Source of the DNA: DAOTTX01 sp034437515
GTDB lineage: Bacteria; Chloroflexota; Anaerolineae; Aggregatilineales; Phototrophicaceae
Reading direction: 5' to 3'
Assembly (NCBI GenBank): GCA_034437515.1
Contig: DAOTTX010000109.1
Location: forward strand, 1-8,171
Length of the DNA stretch: 8,171 nt
A program made the translations under genes and the position numbers. Below, piece by piece: positions 1 to 5,874 of this stretch; the first letter of the stretch is position 1, and every line of letters begins with the position of its first letter. Below the pieces are notes generated by a model. It saw only the letters and a program-made list of their open reading frames with translations. It ran no database searches and was not told where the DNA came from.

Positions 1-133
1 GACTCCGCTGAAAGAACTCAATATGACCCGAAAAACGTGGGTCATGGAGGTTCAAAATGGTGTGATACCGGGTCAAATTTTCGGCAAAATGACCTTTTTT
101 CAGTAGAGTCAAGTATTATTTCGGTAATTTTTG
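1..133. other. intergenic region with inverted repeats, no supported gene
   Basis: I see no recognisable gene here. One plus-strand frame is open from the window edge to a TAG at 104-106 (34 codons), and another runs through the downstream palindrome; neither resembles a protein I know. The stretch is rich in TGACC/GGTCA words. ATGACCC (23-29) pairs perfectly with GGGTCAT (39-45) across a 9-nt loop, and TGACCCG (24-30) can alternatively pair with CGGGTCA (69-75). A terminator-like hairpin follows at 71-100. The open frame could be the 3' end of a gene beginning outside the window, but the hairpins favour an untranslated stretch. Confidence 0.4.
71..100 (+). terminator. candidate intrinsic terminator
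   Basis: GGTCA (71-75) and TTTT (78-81) pair with AAAA (86-89) and TGACC (90-94), leaving a two-base AA bulge and a CGGC loop. Six T residues (95-100) follow at once. Stem plus T-tract is the intrinsic terminator pattern on the plus strand, so a plus-strand gene may end just left of the window. The stem is AT-rich in its upper half and bulged, so strength is uncertain. Confidence 0.4.
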
Positions 134-195
134 GCCCTCATCCCCCGACCCCTTCTCCCCAACGCTTCGCTGGGAGAAGGAAACAGGGTGAGGGC
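134..195. repeat. nested palindromic repeat (REP/MITE-like)
   Basis: The outer arms GCCCTCA (134-140) and TGAGGGC (189-195) pair, extended by CCC/GGG after a one-base bulge. The inner arms CCTTCTCCC (151-159) and GGGAGAAGG (172-180) are perfect 9-bp complements around a short loop. This matches a type of short GC-rich palindrome I know as dispersed in many copies in some genomes, including Chloroflexota; copy number cannot be counted here. It encodes no protein of its own. Its right arm supplies the TGA (189-191) that closes the reading frame upstream of the glycosyltransferase gene. T-rich sequence lies on both sides, but no convincing target-site duplication is visible. Confidence 0.65.
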
Positions 196-278
196 TTTTC
201 AAACAGCTTCTTAAATCACAGGCAGCGCAGATCATCGAACAGCGTTCGGGACATTGGGGCTGGGCAGATGCGACTACG
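192..278 (+). pseudogene. in-frame sulfotransferase remnant upstream of the first ATG
   Basis: The frame of the fusion gene stays open back to a TGA at 189-191. It encodes about 29 residues, including QAAQIIEQRSGHWGWADATT directly before the first ATG. This corresponds to the WGWKDPRT-type segment of bacterial sulfotransferases, where a Lys-Asp-Pro-Arg motif is usual; here it reads ADAT, so the motif is degenerate. There is no ATG, GTG, TTG or CTG codon in frame. The segment is best read as residual coding sequence of a longer ancestral gene cut at the repeat. Confidence 0.55.
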
Positions 279-2177
279 ATGTTCACGCTCGAGTTCTGGC
301 TGCGTCAAATACCGGAACTCAAAATCGTCTTGTGCATTGACCACCCACTTCATGCCCCTTCGCTCGAGCATTGGCACCAGAGCCACGAGGCATTACTACG
401 ATACCCGCTAGATGATCGATTGATCGTCACCCATCGCGAGAGCTATACCCACGATGCGGCGAGCGAACTCAAGCGCCTGACTGATTGGCTCGGTGTACCA
501 GTGACGGCAGCGCAAATCCAGGCCGCTACAGAACAGCCCTTACCAGAGCAATCGAAGTTAGAGTCGCCAGTACAAGCGATGCCGCCGGTCATCGAGGACT
601 ATTATCAACTGTTGATTGCCTACGCCGGGTCGGTCTATGCAAAGACACAAGAACGCCAGAAAACACCGCTGCAACTCATGATCGAACGCATACAAACGAT
701 GGAGTATCAGCGGACACAGTTACAAGAAACGCAAGCGAAGTTAAAATCCTTGAAGAACACACATAAAGCCCTACAACAAGCGCATACGACGATACAACGG
801 TCACTCGTCGTGCGGTTGATCGGCAATCCGATCTGGTACCTTCGGCGCTTGTTCTTCCGTGAGGGGACAGCCGCTTATGGTCGCTACCGGGCATTCCGAC
901 ATGGCCTTCGGCATGAGGAAGGAACACAAAGTCCACCGCTGTCAATCACACCACCTATGGTGCGAGAGAACAAGCAGCTAAAACAGTCACTCGAACCACA
1001 CGACACGGTGATCTGTACGATTGTCTCGAATAATTACATCGCACAGGCACGGGGATTGATGCGGTCTATTCATGATCTACATGATGATCGTCTACATCTC
1101 GTAGTGCTCATCGTTGATGAACCACATGAACGGCTCGACTTACGCGATGATCCGTTTGAAGTTATCTATGCCCATGAGATCGGCATTCCGCATTGGCGAC
1201 ATTTCAGCTTTAAGTACAGCATTATGGAACTCAACACAGCGGTGAAGCCCTATCTGCTCGAATTTTTATTCCAGCGGTATGACGCACAGCGCGTCATTTA
1301 CTTCGACCCTGACATCATCGTCTACAAGCGGCTGGATCATCTGCTCACGTTATTGGATGCTCATGGCGTCGTGCTGACGCCGCACTTGCTCCAACCACTG
1401 CCAGATGACGGACATCACCCACATGACCTCGATATTCTACGCGCTGGTGTGTATAACCTGGGCTTCTTCGCGATCTCTCGGCAGACAGCATGGCGACCTC
1501 TATTACGTTGGTGGCAGGATAAGCTCTACACCAAATGTATCGTCGCACATGAACGTGGATTATTTGTCGATCAAAGTTGGATGAGCCTGCTGCCGGGCAT
1601 ATTCCCCAATGTGTATGTGCTACGGGAACCGGGCTACAACGTCGCCTACTGGAACATGCCAGAACGCGACGTGACGTCCGACGACGCAACATACAGCGTG
1701 AACGGCGCATCGTTGATCTTCTTTCACTTCAGCGGCTATTCGTTAGATCATCCCGATAGGGTATCGAAATACCAAACACGCTATGTGATGTCCGATCTAA
1801 GTGAGGCTTATCAGCATCTCTTCGCGGATTACGCCGACCGGCTCAGTGCAAACCAGTTCGGCGCGACCAGCGACCTACCTTACGCCTACGCACAATTCCC
1901 CGATGGTGCCGAGATTACGTCACCGATGCGACGTCTGCTCTTGGAGGCTGATCCGCTAGGCGACCGCTGGCCTAACCCTTATGACATCAATTATCCGGGG
2001 TGTTTTCGGGCATGGATGCTACAACCCAACTCACCAGAGCTACCGTCACGGCTGGCGATGGCCTATTATGCACAGCGCCCCGACCTCCAGCAACGCTTCC
2101 CACAGGTACCGGGTGCGGATAGCGCCGCCTATAACCGCTGGTTCCTGACCGAGATCGAGGAAATCAACCCGCAGTAA
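279..2177 (+). CDS. 5'-truncated sulfotransferase-like / GT-A glycosyltransferase fusion protein
   Basis: This 632-residue product has three parts. Residues 1-85 resemble the C-terminal portion of bacterial sulfotransferases (FWLRQIPELKIVL, then DHPL, then a helical tail ending LKRLTDWLGVP). Residues 130-175 look like a coiled coil. Residues 243-500 form a GT-A glycosyltransferase domain of GT8-like type: ICTIVSNNYIAQARGL (245-260), KPYLLEFL (323-330), the metal/nucleotide-sugar DxD in YFDPDIIVY (341-349), YNLGFFA (392-398), FVDQSW (429-434) and HFSGY (483-487). It probably transfers a sugar onto a surface polysaccharide or similar acceptor; donor and acceptor are unknown. No signal peptide or membrane segment is seen. 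Sulfotransferase-like homology continues upstream of the ATG (WGWADATT just before residue 1), but that frame contains no NTG start and closes at the TGA inside the palindromic repeat. No Shine-Dalgarno precedes the ATG. The gene has therefore probably lost its start and PAPS-binding P-loop. The glycosyltransferase part looks intact; whether it is expressed is open. Confidence 0.75.
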   Translation: MFTLEFWLRQIPELKIVLCIDHPLHAPSLEHWHQSHEALLRYPLDDRLIVTHRESYTHDAASELKRLTDWLGVPVTAAQIQAATEQPLPEQSKLESPVQAMPPVIEDYYQLLIAYAGSVYAKTQERQKTPLQLMIERIQTMEYQRTQLQETQAKLKSLKNTHKALQQAHTTIQRSLVVRLIGNPIWYLRRLFFREGTAAYGRYRAFRHGLRHEEGTQSPPLSITPPMVRENKQLKQSLEPHDTVICTIVSNNYIAQARGLMRSIHDLHDDRLHLVVLIVDEPHERLDLRDDPFEVIYAHEIGIPHWRHFSFKYSIMELNTAVKPYLLEFLFQRYDAQRVIYFDPDIIVYKRLDHLLTLLDAHGVVLTPHLLQPLPDDGHHPHDLDILRAGVYNLGFFAISRQTAWRPLLRWWQDKLYTKCIVAHERGLFVDQSWMSLLPGIFPNVYVLREPGYNVAYWNMPERDVTSDDATYSVNGASLIFFHFSGYSLDHPDRVSKYQTRYVMSDLSEAYQHLFADYADRLSANQFGATSDLPYAYAQFPDGAEITSPMRRLLLEADPLGDRWPNPYDINYPGCFRAWMLQPNSPELPSRLAMAYYAQRPDLQQRFPQVPGADSAAYNRWFLTEIEEINPQ

Positions 2178-4131
2178 TCAACCCTTCACGATAGGCTTCG
2201 AGCAGTTGGTTCAAATCTTCGATTTGTGCGAGCATGTGCTTACCGGGGTCAGTATCCCTCATGCGTAGACGGCGCGTGTTCGTCTCAAGAATCTCGGTTT
2301 TTGAGAACCTGGTGTAAGCATTCTCGACCGCTGCCTGCACCGTCTCAAACGGTTGATGCGACGCCAGCAGCATCCCATAGGAATTGGAGATCAACGTATA
2401 CCCGGCGATACCCGTCACCTTTTGATAGGCTTTGGCAATACCCCCGTCGATGACCAACAGTTTCCCCTTAGCTTTTACCGGACTTTCCCCCTGTTTGACC
2501 TTCACCGGCACATGCCCATTGACGATACACCCTGTATCCGGGTCAACATTGAACGCCGTCAAAATTTTACGGGCGGTTTCGATGTCATTACGCAGATCAT
2601 AGTAGGCGTTCCGTTTCTCAATATGGGTGCGCTCATCCGCGATGAAATAACGTTCAAAAGTCGCCATTTTATCCTTACCGAACAGGGGTGACTGCGGCCC
2701 ACTCCATAGATACCACATCGCATCCATACCGTAGAGCTTGCGTTCGGGGTCGTCGCTGAAATACCCCTGTCGCGCCAGCCGTTCGACACGATCCATAAAC
2801 GCTTTTGCTGCGTACTCCCCACCATCGACCTCGAATGCCTGGAAGCTCCCGTCTTCGTTCATCGCAATGCAACCATGATAAAGCAAATTGCCGTTATAGA
2901 CCAGATACATCGAGCCTTTGGTGTACAAGAACCGAACATGCTGCTGCAAACGGCGACTGTTCGCAAACGATAGCTCAAGACGCTCGATTACGGACTCCTC
3001 GCGTTGCGTCAGCGCATAGGGATCGTCAGGGGTAATCGTCGGAAAATGTGTATCCAACAATGGATAGGTGTCATCGTCAATCGTTACCGTCCCGGCATCG
3101 TAGTCGATCGCCTCCAACAACAGACGATCTTTCATTTTGTATTGCGGGCGGCGTTGGATGATCTGTGCTTCCAGCTTGAGTTGAATAATAGTGATGGCCT
3201 TGTGCATCCGTGCATAAAGTTGAATCTCATGCTCGGTGAAGATCAATTTCTGTTCTTCGCTCAGTTTGGGTCGGAACTGCTCACACGGGTCATCAGCGTA
3301 GACGTCCATCGCAAATGAGGCCAGCGGCAACAGACTAACACCGTAGCCTGTTTCTAGCGTCTCTGTATTGGCATAGCGCAGACTGATCCGAATGACGTTG
3401 GCGATTGCCGCCTTACTGCCAGCCGCCGCCGCCATCCATAAAATATCGTGGTTGCCCCACTGGATGTCTACGTTGTGATACTGCATCAGCGTGTCCATCA
3501 CCTGTTCTGCTTTAGGACCGCGATCATAAATATCACCGATGACGTGCAGCCGTGTCACCGCCAACCGCTGGATGAGTTCCGCCAGTACGACAATAATTTC
3601 ACGGGCGCTGCGTGTTTCGATGATCGTGCGGATCATACTTTGATAATAATCTCGCTGCGCGGCGACTTCGGTATCCCCATAGACCAAATGGGAGACGATG
3701 GCGACATAATCATCAGGGATGAACGCGACCACATCCTGCCGGATGTACTTGGACGAAAACAACTGGGCCAGCTTGACCAACCGTAACAGAGTCATCCGGT
3801 ACCAATTGTTCTGGTTCTGAACGTTGGGTAGCAGTAAAGATAATTTTTGCTCCGGATAGTAAACCAGTGTAGCGAGGTCGCGCTTCTCTTCTTCGGAAAG
3901 CAACTCGAAGTGTTCATCGATCTTGCGCCAGATCGACCCCGACCCATTTTTCAAGATGTGATAGAACGCATCAAACTCACCGTGAATGTCTGAGATGAAA
4001 TGTTCGGTGCCTTTGGGTAGATCAAGCCGTGCGTTTAGACGTACAACCTCGGTTGATGCCGCACGAATAGAGGGATAACGTTCTGAAAGTAAGCGTAAAT
4101 AACTAAGGTCACGCATATTAATTTCCATCAT
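2164..4131 (-). CDS. fbp: fructose-1,6-bisphosphatase class III
   Basis: This cytosolic enzyme hydrolyses fructose 1,6-bisphosphate to fructose 6-phosphate and phosphate, the committed step of gluconeogenesis. The 655 residues match the length of the class III family (Bacillus subtilis Fbp is about 670), and I recognise collinear similarity throughout. Calcineurin-like metallophosphatase motifs are all present: SDIHGEF (47-53), GDIYDRG (199-205), GNHD (226-229), YHGCI (418-422) and NGHVPVK (538-544), followed by IDGG (561-564). LPKGTEHF (38-45) and WYLWSG (473-478) are family hallmarks. The family is Mn-dependent; the Bacillus enzyme is stimulated by phosphoenolpyruvate. Three starts are possible: ATGs at residues 1, 2 and 6. 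Residue 6 has a weak GGA seven bases upstream, and the first two have no clear Shine-Dalgarno. The gene overlaps the convergent glycosyltransferase gene by 14 bp at the stop codons. A terminator-like hairpin upstream suggests transcription separate from the dehydrogenase genes. Confidence 0.95.
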   Translation of the reverse strand: MMEINMRDLSYLRLLSERYPSIRAASTEVVRLNARLDLPKGTEHFISDIHGEFDAFYHILKNGSGSIWRKIDEHFELLSEEEKRDLATLVYYPEQKLSLLLPNVQNQNNWYRMTLLRLVKLAQLFSSKYIRQDVVAFIPDDYVAIVSHLVYGDTEVAAQRDYYQSMIRTIIETRSAREIIVVLAELIQRLAVTRLHVIGDIYDRGPKAEQVMDTLMQYHNVDIQWGNHDILWMAAAAGSKAAIANVIRISLRYANTETLETGYGVSLLPLASFAMDVYADDPCEQFRPKLSEEQKLIFTEHEIQLYARMHKAITIIQLKLEAQIIQRRPQYKMKDRLLLEAIDYDAGTVTIDDDTYPLLDTHFPTITPDDPYALTQREESVIERLELSFANSRRLQQHVRFLYTKGSMYLVYNGNLLYHGCIAMNEDGSFQAFEVDGGEYAAKAFMDRVERLARQGYFSDDPERKLYGMDAMWYLWSGPQSPLFGKDKMATFERYFIADERTHIEKRNAYYDLRNDIETARKILTAFNVDPDTGCIVNGHVPVKVKQGESPVKAKGKLLVIDGGIAKAYQKVTGIAGYTLISNSYGMLLASHQPFETVQAAVENAYTRFSKTEILETNTRRLRMRDTDPGKHMLAQIEDLNQLLEAYREGLITAG

Positions 4132-4164
4132 TCTAATGAACGGACATCTCTATTCTAACCCAAA

Positions 4165-4189
4165 GGGCGGCGCACAAGGTACGCCGCCC
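4165..4189 (-). other. GC-rich stem-loop in the fbp leader
   Basis: GGGCGGCG (4165-4172) and CGCCGCCC (4182-4189) are perfect 8-bp complements around a 9-nt loop. On the minus strand the stem is followed by only TTT and then GGGTT, so it is a poor terminator on its own. It could strengthen the preceding hairpin as a tandem terminator or fold in the 5' leader of fbp. It ends 33 bp before the first fbp ATG. Confidence 0.5.
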
Positions 4190-4191
4190 AC

Positions 4192-4227
4192 AAAATCACA
4201 TTATATAGTTAGTCGTGATGTGATTTT
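4192..4227 (-). terminator. bidirectional intrinsic terminator after the GMC gene
   Basis: AAAATCACAT (4192-4201) and ATGTGATTTT (4218-4227) are perfect 10-bp complements around a 16-nt loop. On the minus strand the hairpin starts within the GMC stop codon and ends in TTTT, with matching A residues at its base, so it would work in either direction. The T-tract is short and the loop is long, so termination may be partial. Confidence 0.5.
4200..4205 (-). promoter_or_regulatory. candidate -10 box for fbp
   Basis: The minus strand reads TATATAATG here, containing a perfect TATAAT (4205-4200). No convincing -35 hexamer lies 16-18 bp upstream. The box lies largely in the loop of the terminator-like hairpin. 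If used, transcription would start near 4193 and the GC-rich stem-loop at 4165-4189 would sit near the front of a leader of roughly 60 nt. This is the only promoter-like element I see between the GMC gene and fbp. Confidence 0.25.
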
Positions 4228-5803
4228 ACTGCCCCGCTTTGATCAGATCCGCTGCTTTCTCCGCGATCATAATCGTCGGCGCGTTGGTGTTACCGCTGGT
4301 GATGGTCGGCATGATGGACGCATCCACCACACGCAACCCCTCAACCCCGCGCACTCGCAGCGAGGCATCGACCACCGCCATCGGGTCGCCCCCCATCTTG
4401 CAGGTGCCTACCGGGTGATAAAGGGTTTCGCTGTACTGCCGCAGCGCATCAGCGATCTCGTCATCGGTGGTGACATCCGGCCCCGGACGATACTCCGGTC
4501 CGCGCAGGTCATCAAACGCTTTGGCGTTGACGATCTTCCGCGCGATCTTCACACCTTCGACCATCCCGCTCAGATCTCTTTCACTGTCGAAGTAATTCGG
4601 GTCAATCAGCGGTGGCGCGTAGGGATCGCTGGATTGCAAGCGTACCTCTCCCCGACTCTCCGGTCTGACGACGGTGCCGCCAAAGGCGAAGCCATGCCCG
4701 TCGTACTGCGTCGGTTCGGTAAACCCGTGATCCTCGAACCAACCCGGCACTAAGTGGAATTGGAGTTCCGGCGCGGGGGCGTCGGGGTCAATCTGAACGA
4801 AGCCACCGGCCTCGCCACCGTTGGAGGTTAACGGCCCGGTCTGCGTTTCCTGGTAGGCTTGCGCCGCTTCTGGAGCCAGCGCCAGCGCCAACGATACCGG
4901 CTGCGTCACATAGACCAGCAGCGGCGATACCAGATGATCTTGCAGGTTCTTACCGACGCCGGGCAGGTCATGGACGACATCAACGCCGAACTCTTGCAGA
5001 TGGCTGCCTTCACCCACACCGGAAAGCATCAGCAACTGTGGCGTGTTGGTGGCACCTGCGCAGATAATAACTTCTTTATCCGCTTTGACGGTTTTAGTTT
5101 CGCCGTCCTGTTCGTATTCTACGCCGACCGCACGCTTCCCCTCGAACAGAATGCGCTTTGTATGGGCATGGGTGATCGCGTCCAGATTGTCACGCCCCAA
5201 TGCCGGGCGCAGATACATCGACGCGGTGCTAGCACGCATCGCATTCTTTTGTGTCACCTGGAACAAGCCGAAGCCTTGCATATCGTTGTCGTTAAAGTCT
5301 TCGTTGTGGGGGTAGCCGACCTGCTGCGCGGCCTCAATCATAAGTCCGGAAATCTCATTCGGGGAAATGACGTCCGCGACGTTCAACGGCCCGCCAACAC
5401 CATGATAGTCATCGCCACCACGCTCGTTATTTTCCGCCTTTTTGAAGTACGGCAGCACTTCGCTGTAATCCCAACCTTCGTTACCCAGGCTGGCCCAATG
5501 ATCGTAATCGTAGCGATGCCCACGCATATAGATCATCGCGTTCAGTGAGCTACTGCCGCCGAGGGTCTTGCCTCGAGGCCAATACATCTCACGACCGTTC
5601 ATGTTCTTCTGTGGAACGGTGGCGTAGTTCCAGTCAATATCACTTTTAAAGTTCGTGTTCCACGTCGCAGGGATGTGGATACTGTCTTTGTCATCCGGCC
5701 CGCCCGCTTCGAGGAGTAAAACACTCACGTTCGGATCTTCGGAAAGACGCACCGCTAAAACACATCCTGCCGAACCCGCGCCGACAATAACATAATCTAC
5801 CAT
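4226..5803 (-). CDS. GMC-family FAD-dependent dehydrogenase (choline/alcohol dehydrogenase-like)
   Basis: GMC oxidoreductases oxidise an alcohol to an aldehyde with FAD, passing electrons to oxygen or the respiratory chain. The 525 residues are a normal length. The N-terminus carries the FAD dinucleotide-binding motif VGAGSAG (7-13) and its acidic partner in LLLEAGG (29-35). GMC signature 1 is RGKTLGGSSSLN (77-88) and signature 2 is GATNTPQLLMLSGVG (250-264). The catalytic pair is His463 in YHPVGTCKMG and, by family comparison, Asn505 in SGNTNAPT. There is no signal peptide, so it is cytosolic or membrane-associated. The start is supported by AAAGGA seven bases upstream. It lies 71 bp downstream of a same-strand aldehyde dehydrogenase, suggesting sequential alcohol to aldehyde to acid oxidation. 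Substrate is not readable: choline, aliphatic alcohols or polyethylene glycols are all handled by relatives, so I do not assign betA. Confidence 0.92.
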   Translation of the reverse strand: MVDYVIVGAGSAGCVLAVRLSEDPNVSVLLLEAGGPDDKDSIHIPATWNTNFKSDIDWNYATVPQKNMNGREMYWPRGKTLGGSSSLNAMIYMRGHRYDYDHWASLGNEGWDYSEVLPYFKKAENNERGGDDYHGVGGPLNVADVISPNEISGLMIEAAQQVGYPHNEDFNDNDMQGFGLFQVTQKNAMRASTASMYLRPALGRDNLDAITHAHTKRILFEGKRAVGVEYEQDGETKTVKADKEVIICAGATNTPQLLMLSGVGEGSHLQEFGVDVVHDLPGVGKNLQDHLVSPLLVYVTQPVSLALALAPEAAQAYQETQTGPLTSNGGEAGGFVQIDPDAPAPELQFHLVPGWFEDHGFTEPTQYDGHGFAFGGTVVRPESRGEVRLQSSDPYAPPLIDPNYFDSERDLSGMVEGVKIARKIVNAKAFDDLRGPEYRPGPDVTTDDEIADALRQYSETLYHPVGTCKMGGDPMAVVDASLRVRGVEGLRVVDASIMPTITSGNTNAPTIMIAEKAADLIKAGQ

Positions 5804-5810
5804 GATCTTT

Positions 5811-5816
5811 TCCTTT
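5811..5816 (-). promoter_or_regulatory. ribosome-binding site of the GMC gene
   Basis: The minus strand reads AAAGGA followed by seven bases (AAAGATC) and the ATG at 5803. Sequence and spacing are close to ideal, which fixes this start codon. Confidence 0.75.
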
Positions 5817-5838
5817 AAAATTCTATATCATTTCGAAA

Positions 5839-5868
5839 ATTATAACATGTTTCTAACCGAGCGACCAA
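5839..5868 (-). promoter_or_regulatory. candidate promoter of the GMC gene
   Basis: On the minus strand TTGGTC (5868-5863) is followed by an 18-bp spacer and a perfect TATAAT (5844-5839). TG lies one base before the -10 box, giving an extended -10 element. The predicted start is near 5832, leaving a leader of about 29 nt. A TTTCGAAA palindrome (5831-5838) sits just downstream of the -10 box. The -35 matches the consensus at only three of six positions. The gene may also be reached by read-through from the aldehyde dehydrogenase, since I see no strong terminator between them. Confidence 0.4.
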
Positions 5869-5874
5869 CCAACT

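Noticed and set aside
37..411. A 124-codon plus-strand reading frame crossing the palindromic repeat.
   Set aside because: Its middle is the Pro/Arg-rich translation typical of this repeat (PHPPTPSPQ...), and its second half is the out-of-frame overlap with the sulfotransferase-glycosyltransferase gene. No protein family is recognisable.
3004..3786. Two plus-strand frames of 104 and 112 codons antisense to fbp.
   Set aside because: fbp is intact and conserved along its whole length. These frames give low-complexity, unrecognisable products and have no promoter or ribosome-binding site that I can see.
4859..5548. A 229-codon plus-strand frame antisense to the GMC gene.
   Set aside because: It lies wholly within a clearly coding gene with intact motifs on the other strand. 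It has no recognisable domain or ribosome-binding site and is explained by codon bias.
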